This document shows, one piece after another, positions 1-6,081 of a stretch of 64,000 nt of DNA (position 1 is the first letter of the stretch; each line of letters opens with the position of its first letter). Under the pieces are notes generated by a model, which made no database searches, was not told the DNA's origin, and worked only from the letters and a program-made list of their open reading frames with translations. Location of the stretch: assembly GCA_964391865.1 (NCBI GenBank), contig CAYMNQ010000005.1:186001-250000 (forward strand). Reading direction: 5' to 3'. The translations under genes and the position numbers were made by a program. Origin of the DNA: DASZQL01 sp964391865. Its GTDB lineage: Bacteria; Planctomycetota; Phycisphaerae; Phycisphaerales; UBA1924.

Positions 1-195
1 GTCCGCAGGGCGCGCGCCGGGCGCAAGGGCGCGCGCCGGGCGCTCGGGTGGGCGCGCGCCGGGCGCTCGGGCGCGCGCATGGCGCGCGCCCTCGTCATCG
101 CTGATACCGCCGGTTGTAGCGGAACCGATTGCGGGGATCGCGGGGGTAGTGTCATCGCCGAACAGTTCCCCCAACGTCCGAGAATAACTGTTATG
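1..195. repeat. Left copy of a 195-bp exact direct repeat
   Basis: These 195 bases are identical by eye to 15866-16060. They carry the right end of the element: the 5' part of the replisome-organizer body and the att core. Because the element's own right end sits to the left of its left junction, this DNA must come from a preceding tandem copy, from a circular form, or from assembly read-through of a circle. No chromosomal left flank is visible. Confidence 0.97.
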
Positions 196-495
196 AACGG
201 ACGTTAGATATTCGGGGGAGTTTTCGGGTAAAATTACGTCGTAGGTGCTGCTAGAGTTGGGGCGGTCTGATGGGACCAATCGAATCAATCCCTTTTCGAC
301 CAGGGCGCGCTGTGCGCGACCGACATCGTAGACCGGCACGCCGAGCGCGTGCGCCAGTTCGGCGCGCGTGCTCGTGCATCGTCCTGTCTGAATGTCGGTG
401 CGCATCAGCATTTCCGCGAGCACGGACACGGGGCCACGCTCGGCGCGGGCGGCGTCGAGCATCACGCGGAAACAGTCTAGTATTCGGGCATCCAT
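1..495 (-). CDS. Replisome-organizer-like protein, N-terminal winged helix (continues off the left edge)
   Basis: From the ATG at 493-495 the minus strand is open through the att site and off the window edge. The first 100 codons form a winged-helix domain: residues about 40-90 give a recognition-helix and wing pattern (TRAELAHALGVPVYDV, RALVEKGLIRLV). The frame then enters the repeat and continues in phase into the sequence also found at 15149-16060. In a tandem or circular unit the product would be 403 aa: winged helix, Ala/Pro/Arg linker, DnaD-like body. That layout resembles phage replisome organizers that load the host helicase. The function is inferred. Confidence 0.75.
   Translation of the reverse strand, partial: MDARILDCFRVMLDAARAERGPVSVLAEMLMRTDIQTGRCTSTRAELAHALGVPVYDVGRAQRALVEKGLIRLVPSDRPNSSSTYDVILPENSPEYLTSVHNSYSRTLGELFGDDTTPAIPAIGSATTGGISDDEGARHARARAPGARPPERPARALAPGARPAD
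174..201 (+). other. attP-like junction: XerC arm, core and element XerD-like arm
   Basis: Left arm ACGTCCGAGAA (174-184), six-base core TAACTG (185-190), right arm TTATGAACGGA (191-201). The first 22 bases match the right junction; the last six differ, as expected for an element arm versus a chromosomal dif arm. The site lies inside an open reading frame that runs from 495 to 1 on the minus strand. It is also the centre of a dyad with 8-bp arms at 173-180 and 198-205. Confidence 0.8.
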
Positions 496-503
496 CGAAA
501 AAA

Positions 504-509
504 CTTATA
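504..509 (-). promoter_or_regulatory. Possible -10 element for the replisome-organizer gene
   Basis: TATAAG on the minus strand, 9-14 bases upstream of the ATG at 495. Transcription from it would begin almost at the start codon, so the message would be leaderless or nearly so. No convincing -35 is visible. This is a weak call based on position and one hexamer. Confidence 0.25.
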
Positions 510-601
510 CCGCGCCTCGGGCATGGCGCTTGGAGATGTGATACACTAGATCGGGCGGCGGGGCAAGGAACTTTCCCTGATTCCGCTGCCGATCATCCAT
601 C

Positions 602-641
602 GGGCCGGGCTGCTCGGGCAAAGTGCGGCTCGGCCCTTTTT
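602..641 (+). terminator. Intrinsic-terminator-like hairpin with T run
   Basis: GGGCCGGGC (602-610) pairs with GCTCGGCCC (628-636), with one mismatch, and TTTTT follows (637-641). It points rightwards. No convincing plus-strand gene ends here, so it may stop antisense transcription entering from the left or end a small RNA. It lies in the 496-940 stretch, which holds no other firm gene. Confidence 0.5.
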
Positions 642-691
642 CGTATTCTGTGCGGGAAGTGCCAAACAGATACCATATCGCGTATAACGCC

Positions 692-880
692 CTAGGATCG
701 CTTCTGGGGCGTGCGGAAGTGGGGGGGCACTCCGTAGACCATCCGGGGGTGTGAAAACGCACGCCGGCGGCGGTACGCGGCCCGGATTTGCCGGCAGTAC
801 GCGCCGACGTCGGAGCGGTATCGGTATCTGTTCGGGTCGTCGGCGGTGATGAGCGGCGGCGCTGCTGCCGCGCGGTAGAA
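692..880 (-). CDS. Possible small protein frame without a standard start codon
   Basis: A minus-strand frame ending in TAG at 692-694 has strongly GC-ending codons and a natural-looking composition (for example YRSDVGAYCRQIRAAYRR). It is open back to a TGA near 960 but has no ATG, GTG or TTG before the late Met near its C-terminus. It could be a decayed gene, a gene with a rare start, or a frame broken by a sequence error. No function was recognised. Confidence 0.3.
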   Translation of the reverse strand, partial: FYRAAAAPPLITADDPNRYRYRSDVGAYCRQIRAAYRRRRAFSHPRMVYGVPPHFRTPQKRS

Positions 881-940
881 CCCGCTGCCGCCGATCTCGA
901 GCGCGTCGCTCGTGCTCGGCGCGCGTCGGGAGTTCTCATC

Positions 941-1162
941 ATGTTGCGAGTTGTTTCAATCGTGGGCGCGGTGTGCGTCGCGCTGGTGGCGCTGAGCGGC
1001 TGCGCGGCGGGCAGCGCGACGGCGGGGTATTCGCTGAGCGCCGGCAGCGCCGACGATCTCAAGGCGAGCACGCGGGCGCGCATCGTCGAGGAAGCCGAAG
1101 CGCGGGCGCGGGCGTACACGGATGAGCGCGTCGCGGCGCTGCGCGATGAGTTGAAGCGATGA
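941..1162 (+). CDS. Small lipoprotein on the opposite strand (73 aa)
   Basis: ATG at 941 with GGAG about nine bases upstream. The protein is a short signal peptide with lipobox LSGC (about residues 16-19), then a 50-residue charged region rich in Glu, Arg and Ala that looks helical. It is one of only two plus-strand genes in the element and converges on the end of the capsid operon. Its size and build suit an outer-membrane spanin-like lysis lipoprotein or a virion lipoprotein, but no family was recognised. Confidence 0.75.
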   Translation: MLRVVSIVGAVCVALVALSGCAAGSATAGYSLSAGSADDLKASTRARIVEEAEARARAYTDERVAALRDELKR

Positions 1163-1165
1163 GCG

Positions 1166-1193
1166 GCGGCGCTCCGTTGACGCGGAGCGCCGC
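1166..1193. terminator. Bidirectional hairpin between convergent genes
   Basis: GCGGCGCTCCG (1166-1176) and CGGAGCGCCGC (1183-1193) are perfect 11-bp inverted repeats with a six-base loop. The hairpin lies between the plus-strand lipoprotein stop and the minus-strand spike gene stop, so it can end both transcripts. It has no long T run on either side. Confidence 0.65.
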
Positions 1194-1201
1194 GATTGCA
1201 C

Positions 1202-2014
1202 TTAGGGCGCGATGGTCAAGTCCCAGCGCAGGCCGCTGAACGCGGTGCCCGCAACCTGTCCGCCGTGCCCGTACTTCCCCGATGTGTACGTCGCGTCGGC
1301 AATCGTCTTGACGACGGCGGAGTTTTTCAGCACGTCGATAGTGCTCCCCGTGAGCCGCAGGCCGAACGATTCGCCGGCGCTCAAGCTGGTCAGGTGCGTC
1401 GTGAGCAGCGTCGGGCCGACGCCGGCATCCCAGCGATAGACGCGGATCGCTGTTCCTTCCCAAACGGCTTGGTACCCGCCGTGTCCGAGAAGCGCGTCGG
1501 GCGCGAAGCGCGCGTATACGGCGCTGCCCGCTGTTGCCGCCGTGGTCGTGAGTTCGATTTCCCCGTCGGTGTAGCTGCCGTCGAGGTACGCGGCCGCGCC
1601 CAGGTCGGGGTCGGTGGCGTCGGTGACGGTCATATCCTCCGCCTCAAGGAACGTGCCGAGCACGTCAACATAGAACGGTTCGACGAGGTAATTTTTCATC
1701 GAGTCGAATCCGCCCGTCTGATTCGAGGTCTGCACGCGCGGAACGATCGGGAGCGGCGTACTCCGTTGCTGGCCGTCGCTCGCGGTGTGCATCAGCATGA
1801 GGAACAGCGCATTGGAACGCGCGGCGGCGTCGCGTCGCCGGCGGTCGTCGCGCCGGCGGTCGCTCGGCGCGCCGAGCGCGGGCCCGCGCGCGGGCGCGAT
1901 GATGCCGGCGAGCGGGGCCGCGATGTCGTCAACGTCGCGCGCGGTGATCCTTCCATCGGCGAAGGCTCGCGCGATGTCGCGGTAGGCGCGCTCAATGGGC
2001 GACATCCACTCCAT
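1202..2014 (-). CDS. Lectin-like spike or fibre candidate (270 aa)
   Basis: Start ATG at 2014, three bases after the preceding gene. Residues 1-35 carry an amphipathic segment with the motif ADGRITARDV, also present in a membrane protein of this element (5016-5765). Residues about 36-70 are Arg/Asp-rich. The rest (about 100-270) is beta-rich and ends in strands such as GLRLTGSTIDVLKN and AFSGLRWDLT, as in concanavalin/LamG-type lectin folds. As last gene of the capsid-like block it may be the receptor-binding spike, anchored by its N-terminus. The fold is inferred by eye. Confidence 0.7.
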   Translation of the reverse strand: MEWMSPIERAYRDIARAFADGRITARDVDDIAAPLAGIIAPARGPALGAPSDRRRDDRRRRDAAARSNALFLMLMHTASDGQQRSTPLPIVPRVQTSNQTGGFDSMKNYLVEPFYVDVLGTFLEAEDMTVTDATDPDLGAAAYLDGSYTDGEIELTTTAATAGSAVYARFAPDALLGHGGYQAVWEGTAIRVYRWDAGVGPTLLTTHLTSLSAGESFGLRLTGSTIDVLKNSAVVKTIADATYTSGKYGHGGQVAGTAFSGLRWDLTIAP

Positions 2015-2017
2015 ACG

Positions 2018-2815
2018 TCAATCGTTGAGGCTCGCGCCGCTCGCGTTCTGCTGTTCGCACACACACTCGATGAGCGCGGTACCGACGATGGATTTCCCCG
2101 CGCCGCCGCTGACCTGCGAGCCGCGCACCACGAGGCATACGTCGAGCGTTTCGGAATCGGTCACGCGGTATTCGCCAAGTCCGAAGCCGATCGAGAGGGG
2201 CAGGAGGGAAGGCCCGTTCGTGTCGGACCATTTACCGCCGGGGAAGGGGACGCGCGCGGCGTACTCCGCCGCCGCGTCGGGCGACACTTGCGACCACGCG
2301 ACGGACTGCTCGACGCCGGGGATCGGCGCGGGCGCGGGTGTCCAGATCGCGGAGCCGTTCTGCGTCTGCGCCGGCAGGTTGCGCCCAACGACGATCCACG
2401 CGGAGCGCTCGGCCACTGCGCCCCACGCGGCGGCGTTCGCGCCGGCGATGCCGTAGCCGCCGCCCGCGCCCCAGTCGGGCGAGTAGAGATATCCACGGAT
2501 GCCGCTGAGCACGAGCTGCGTCGCCTTGCTCACGACGATCCGGCGCAGGAGGTACCACGCGCTTTGTCCCGTGCCGAACGTCGGCGCGGGGTTTGGAATT
2601 GCAATGACGGTGAACCACGCGGGGACGACGCGCGTTGACGGGCGCAGTTCAAAGACGGGCGATTGCCCGGATGATCCGCGCTGGGAAAGCAAACGATCCG
2701 CGTTGCGCGGGTCGTTTGCTGACACAATCGGCGCGTAAGGATCGGCTGGGGCGGACGCGAAGTCCGCCGCGCTGCCGTCGCTCGTGATGGGCCGGTTGCG
2801 GTGTCTGGTTTGCAT
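2018..2815 (-). CDS. Beta-rich capsid-like protein, large form (265 aa)
   Basis: Start ATG at 2815, 41 bases after the stop of the 175-aa capsid-like gene. After a polar N-terminus of about 50 residues the protein is dominated by alternating hydrophobic strands (VVPAWFTVIAIPNP, ATQLVLSGIRGYLY, LPLSIGFGLGEYRV, LDVCLVVRGSQ), as expected for a jelly-roll. Paired with the 175-aa protein it recalls the small and large single-jelly-roll capsid proteins of P23-77-type viruses, which have similar sizes. No sequence family was recognised. GGAGKS near the C-terminus is not a Walker A motif. Confidence 0.65.
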   Translation of the reverse strand: MQTRHRNRPITSDGSAADFASAPADPYAPIVSANDPRNADRLLSQRGSSGQSPVFELRPSTRVVPAWFTVIAIPNPAPTFGTGQSAWYLLRRIVVSKATQLVLSGIRGYLYSPDWGAGGGYGIAGANAAAWGAVAERSAWIVVGRNLPAQTQNGSAIWTPAPAPIPGVEQSVAWSQVSPDAAAEYAARVPFPGGKWSDTNGPSLLPLSIGFGLGEYRVTDSETLDVCLVVRGSQVSGGAGKSIVGTALIECVCEQQNASGASLND

Positions 2816-2856
2816 GGGTGCTCGCTGCTGAGTGTGCGTGCTGCTGGCGCTCGTGG

Positions 2857-3384
2857 TCAGCGTCCGCCGCGCCCGGGGATGAAGTAGCCATTGAACACAA
2901 CTTGACCGACCACGGGGAACGTCGCGGGGCTGGTCACGTCGTTGTAGAGCGTGCCCTGAATGTTCGCCTGCGGCGGGAAGAAGCGCGGCACGCTGAGCAC
3001 AAACGGCGCGTCGGCGGTGCCGAAGTAGAGTCCGAGATTCACGGGCAAGAGTGACCACGGTTGCGAGTTGGTCGTGCCCTGAAAACGGAACTGGTTGCGC
3101 CCGGGGAACGAGTTACCGACGGTTGCCGGCGGGCTGGCGTCGCTCCAGCGCGCCACGCTCTGGCCGGCGGAGAACTGCGGCGGAGCGCCGGCGGTTCCTG
3201 CTGAGGTCCATACGTCGGCGAATTGCTGAGTGACGATCAGCCAACCGTCGGTCCAGTTGTTGACCTGCTGCGCGCCGCTGTTGCTGCCGGCGGCGATGGC
3301 CGTCGAGAAGTTGAGCACGAGAGAGCGCTCTTCAAACTTCCCAGCCATGGCGAGCACTTCGTCAATTGTCTTGGGGAAAAACAT
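2857..3384 (-). CDS. Beta-rich capsid-like protein, small form (175 aa)
   Basis: Start ATG at 3384 (MFFPKTIDEV). A short N-terminal helix (DEVLAMAGKFEERS) is followed by continuous beta-strand pattern, for example RSLVLNFSTAI, LPVNLGLYFG, APFVLSVPRF and VGQVVFNGYF. Its size and strand content suit a single jelly-roll capsid protein. It follows the 232-aa capsid-like gene after an 87-base gap holding a hairpin that could set the protein ratio. Capsid role is inferred from fold pattern and neighbours. Confidence 0.65.
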   Translation of the reverse strand: MFFPKTIDEVLAMAGKFEERSLVLNFSTAIAAGSNSGAQQVNNWTDGWLIVTQQFADVWTSAGTAGAPPQFSAGQSVARWSDASPPATVGNSFPGRNQFRFQGTTNSQPWSLLPVNLGLYFGTADAPFVLSVPRFFPPQANIQGTLYNDVTSPATFPVVGQVVFNGYFIPGRGGR

Positions 3385-3421
3385 CGCGGGGTCTTTCGCG
3401 TCGGTTGGGCGGTTGAAGAGT

Positions 3422-3452
3422 GCGCCGGCGCGGTGACGAGCCGCGCCGGCGC
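3422..3452 (-). terminator. Strong hairpin between two capsid-like genes
   Basis: GCGCCGGCGCGG (3422-3433) and CCGCGCCGGCGC (3441-3452) are perfect 12-bp inverted repeats with a seven-base loop. No T run follows on the minus strand, so it may be a partial terminator or an RNA-stability element that lets the upstream gene (3472-4170) be expressed more than the downstream ones. Confidence 0.6.
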
Positions 3453-3471
3453 TGCACGGGAACATCCGGGG

Positions 3472-4170
3472 CTAGTTCTGCATCGAGCGCAGGAGCACGA
3501 CGCCGAACATCTCGGCGCGGAGCGTGAATGCCGCTGTGACGCTCAGCACGGTCGGCCAAGTGACGGTGCTGGAGATGGTTGTATTCGGGCCGATGACCAT
3601 CGGCACGGGGAAGCGCCACTCGTTGCCCTTCATCGGAACGCCGTTCGTGAAGCTGGCCGCGTTGTACGTCGTGGTCGTCGCGGTCGTCGCGCTCGCCACG
3701 TCAAAACTCGAGCCCGCGCCCTGGGGGAAGCGGTTGAGGCCGAACACCCCGTCAACCTTCTTCTGGTTCAACACAGAAAAATCGACGATGCCGCCGGCGA
3801 AGATGGTCCGCAGTTCTTCGCCGTTGGTGATCGGCGACGCGCTCGCGGCGAGTCCGACCTGATTCGAGATGCGCGCGCCGGCGCTGTCGAGCGGGTCGTA
3901 GCAGAAGCGCAGGCCCATCAGCACAAACGGCTTGGCGCTCGGGAGGCCGGCGCTCGGCCAATTCGAGATGATCGGCTGCGCCTGGGCGTTGCTCCAGAAC
4001 GTGAGCGAGCCTTGCCCCGCCGCCGCGTAGGTCTGCCGGTGGTAGAACTCGCCGGGGAGGATGTCCACGTAGCCGGCACGCTCGGGCGCGAGCCGGCCCG
4101 TTCCGATGATGTCGTCAATCGCTGCTTCGAGAAGCGGGTCGGTCACGCCGCTGTATTTCAACTGCTGCAC
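3472..4170 (-). CDS. Candidate major capsid protein (232 aa)
   Basis: Start GTG at 4170, with AAGGTG four bases upstream, one of the clearest ribosome sites in the element. Residues about 1-30 look helical (DPLLEAAIDDIIGTGRLAPE); the rest is beta-rich, with aromatic and proline turns (GSLTFWSNAQAQPIISNW, KPFVLMGLRFCY, NEWRFPVPMVIGP, AFTLRAEMFGVVLL). First in the capsid-like block, well translated and followed by a strong hairpin, it is the best candidate for the most abundant virion protein. No known family was recognised. Confidence 0.65.
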   Translation of the reverse strand: MQQLKYSGVTDPLLEAAIDDIIGTGRLAPERAGYVDILPGEFYHRQTYAAAGQGSLTFWSNAQAQPIISNWPSAGLPSAKPFVLMGLRFCYDPLDSAGARISNQVGLAASASPITNGEELRTIFAGGIVDFSVLNQKKVDGVFGLNRFPQGAGSSFDVASATTATTTTYNAASFTNGVPMKGNEWRFPVPMVIGPNTTISSTVTWPTVLSVTAAFTLRAEMFGVVLLRSMQN

Positions 4171-4260
4171 AAGTCACCTTCTTTCTGCGCCGCCCTTCTC
4201 GTCATGGTCGGCGCGTCCCGTGCTTGTGCGGATGTCAGAGAACACGCTGAACGAATCGCG

Positions 4261-4282
4261 AGCGCCGCGCGGGGGCGGCGCT
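4261..4282 (-). terminator. Hairpin at the end of the basic membrane protein gene
   Basis: AGCGCCGC (4261-4268) pairs perfectly with GCGGCGCT (4275-4282) around a six-base loop, abutting the stop codon at 4282-4284. It lies in the 111-base gap before the candidate major capsid gene, which has its own strong ribosome site. This suggests a transcript boundary or processing point there. There is no clear T run. Confidence 0.4.
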
Positions 4283-5019
4283 CAATACATGACGGCGGCG
4301 GTGGGTCGGTCGTTCATCGCGCCGAGTCCCGCCACGCCAGAGCCGCCGGGCATCGGGATGCGCGAAAGAATCTGCGCGAGCACTTGCCCGACCTGTCCGC
4401 CCGTCGAGCCGCCGCCGGTCGGCGCGGGGAGCGCCGGGGCTTGGTACGTCACGGGCGAGAACGTCGAGCCGGCGCTCGAGCCGCCGCCGCCGGCTTGACG
4501 GCGCGCGAGCCACGCAAGGCCGCCGGTTGCGATTGCGCCGGCAAGTACGGCATTGCCGACGGCGGGGCCGGCGACGCGCCCGATTGCGAGTTTGGCGATG
4601 AGGCCGACGGCGGTCGCGCCGAGAAGCGGGCCGAAGTCTCCGCCCTTCCAGCCGTCGCCGGGCAGCTTCTGCCAATACTTGTTTGCCGCCCATGCGCCGC
4701 CGACGGCGGCGGCGCCGGTGAGCACGATGCCGGCGGGGATCAGGCCGCGCAGAGAGAACCCGCCGCCGCCGCCGCGGCGCACGCCGCGGCGCTTCGCACG
4801 ACGCGAGCCGCCGCCGCTGCGCTTGGCTTTCCGTTTCATGGTCGATACTCCTTGTTCCGTTCGAGTGGGGGAGCCGGCGCTCGAACGGCGCGCGCCGGAT
4901 GACTTCTTCTTCGTGAACCAGAACTGTCTGAGGTGCGACGGGAACGCGCGGCGCTTGGCGCGCTTCGCGCCGCCGCCGCTCTTCTTCGCTCGCCGAATCT
5001 TGTTCTTCTTCTTCTTCAC
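4282..5019 (-). CDS. Basic glycine-rich membrane protein with two possible starts (245 or 185 aa)
   Basis: The GTG at 5019 overlaps the previous stop as GTGA. A second in-frame ATG at 4839 has its own AAGGAG. Both starts open with near-identical basic segments (AKKSGGGAKRAKRRA at about 11-25, AKRSGGGSRRAKRRG at about 65-79), so the N-terminus is duplicated. Then come hydrophobic glycine-rich segments at about 92-112 and 130-172, and a PTGGG motif at 200-204. The basic tail could bind nucleic acid against the inside of a virion membrane. That role is inferred. Confidence 0.7.
   Translation of the reverse strand: MKKKKNKIRRAKKSGGGAKRAKRRAFPSHLRQFWFTKKKSSGARRSSAGSPTRTEQGVSTMKRKAKRSGGGSRRAKRRGVRRGGGGGFSLRGLIPAGIVLTGAAAVGGAWAANKYWQKLPGDGWKGGDFGPLLGATAVGLIAKLAIGRVAGPAVGNAVLAGAIATGGLAWLARRQAGGGGSSAGSTFSPVTYQAPALPAPTGGGSTGGQVGQVLAQILSRIPMPGGSGVAGLGAMNDRPTAAVMY
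4848..4853 (-). promoter_or_regulatory. Ribosome binding site for an internal start
   Basis: AAGGAG on the minus strand, eight bases before the in-frame ATG at 4839, inside the 245-aa frame. It is stronger than most start sites in the element and suggests a second, 185-aa product from the same gene. Confidence 0.6.
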
Positions 5020-5765
5020 GCCGCGCCTCTCTTTCGTTTGATGAGTTTGGAGCCGAGCACGAGCGCGCCGATGAGCAAGAGCGCGCCGCCGCCGGCTTTG
5101 AGCGCCTTATCGCCGAAGTCCGCCGGCGGCGCGGTCTGCGGGCCGTTCGGCGTCTGCGGGATGATGGGCTGTTGGCCGCGCGACATTCGCCAATCGTTGA
5201 TCCGCACGTACTCCGCGTGCATGCGCGCGTCCTGCTGCGCGAGCCGTTCGATATCGCGTTTGTTGCGGTCGATGTCGGCGAGCATGCGCGAGCCGAACCC
5301 CGCGGCGATGGCGGCGACGGCGACGGCGGCGAGCACGGGCAGGAACGCAAGGCCGAGTCCGGTATTCGGCGCTGGCGCGTCCTCGATGGCGAACCATCCG
5401 CCGGCGTCCTGCGAGCGCAGTCCGCGCGGCACGTCGGCGCGCGTGATCTTGCCCTCGGCGATGGCGCGGTCGATGGCGCGGTCGATGGGCGCTTGGAGCG
5501 CGATATCGAGGTCCGACCAATCGCGCAGCGCGCGCGTGAACGCATTGAACGATTGCAGCGTCGCGCCGCCGATCGGGTAGCCGTCGCCGATGGCGTCGGA
5601 CACGGAGCGCGCTTTATCGAACCAGCGCGAGACGCGGTAGCGGTAGCCGATGAGGTCGCGCAGCGCGTCGCGGAGTTGCTGCTCGCTGACGCGCGGCGCA
5701 CCGAATCCCCAGATAGCTGTTGCCGGGCTGTAGCCGCCGCCGGTTGGAAGTCTGAGCGTGGTCAT
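5016..5765 (-). CDS. Two-helix membrane protein with PTGGG motif (249 aa)
   Basis: Start ATG at 5765. PTGGG lies at residues 7-11. A polar region (20-130) includes AIAEGKITRADV at about 101-112, matching the N-terminus of the lectin-like protein. Transmembrane segments are predicted at about 136-157 and 226-239, with a charged helical stretch between them and a basic end (KLIKRKR). It ends in GTGA coupling to the next gene. It is probably a virion membrane component; no family was recognised. Confidence 0.7.
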   Translation of the reverse strand: MTTLRLPTGGGYSPATAIWGFGAPRVSEQQLRDALRDLIGYRYRVSRWFDKARSVSDAIGDGYPIGGATLQSFNAFTRALRDWSDLDIALQAPIDRAIDRAIAEGKITRADVPRGLRSQDAGGWFAIEDAPAPNTGLGLAFLPVLAAVAVAAIAAGFGSRMLADIDRNKRDIERLAQQDARMHAEYVRINDWRMSRGQQPIIPQTPNGPQTAPPADFGDKALKAGGGALLLIGALVLGSKLIKRKRGAA

Positions 5766-5803
5766 GGGGTAGACTCCTGGCGCACGCACGGAGAACCCTT
5801 GCC

Positions 5804-6052
5804 ATGAATCAACGAATTCGCAGCGTCGAGCGGGCGCTCGATACCGCCGCGTCGTGTCTGGTGTGCTACTTCGCCGGGCTGTTCGCGCCCGCGTGGTGGC
5901 GCTGGCTGTTCGGCGGCGATATCGGGAGCGCGGCGAGCCTCGTCGCGCACGGGGCGCTCGCCGGCGTCCTGCTCGCGTGCGCCGCCGGCTGGCTGGTCGT
6001 GCTCGTCGCGCGGAAGCGCGCCGAGCATCGTTCCCGCGATGCCGGCGAGTAG
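5804..6052 (+). CDS. Small two-helix membrane protein, holin-like (82 aa)
   Basis: Plus-strand ATG at 5804, with GGAG ten bases upstream. Two hydrophobic segments (about residues 17-36 and 50-68) are followed by a charged tail (RKRAEHRSRD). This frame has strongly GC-ending third positions, then first, then second, the normal coding order at high GC. The 107-aa minus-strand frame over the same DNA lacks that order. Size and layout suit a holin. Together with the plus-strand lipoprotein it may form a lysis set, but the two are not adjacent. Confidence 0.6.
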   Translation: MNQRIRSVERALDTAASCLVCYFAGLFAPAWWRWLFGGDIGSAASLVAHGALAGVLLACAAGWLVVLVARKRAEHRSRDAGE

Positions 6053-6081
6053 CCGGGGCGTGAGCGCGACGGTGTGCCGGA

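Noticed and set aside
505..1119. A 204-aa minus-strand frame upstream of the replication gene
   Set aside because: Ser/Thr/Arg-rich shadow composition. A neighbouring phase (692-880) looks more like protein but lacks a start.
1196..2638. A 480-aa plus-strand frame over the spike and capsid genes
   Set aside because: Arg/Gly-rich composition, no domain, and antisense to two beta-rich genes with good codon bias.
2018..2815. GGAGKS in the 265-aa capsid-like protein as a Walker A motif
   Set aside because: The first Gly of GxxxxGK[ST] is missing and the segment lies between beta strands near the C-terminus, with no Walker B.
5016..5765. LPTGGG as a sortase signal
   Set aside because: It lies at the N-terminus, lacks the LPXTG order and is not followed by a membrane helix and basic tail.
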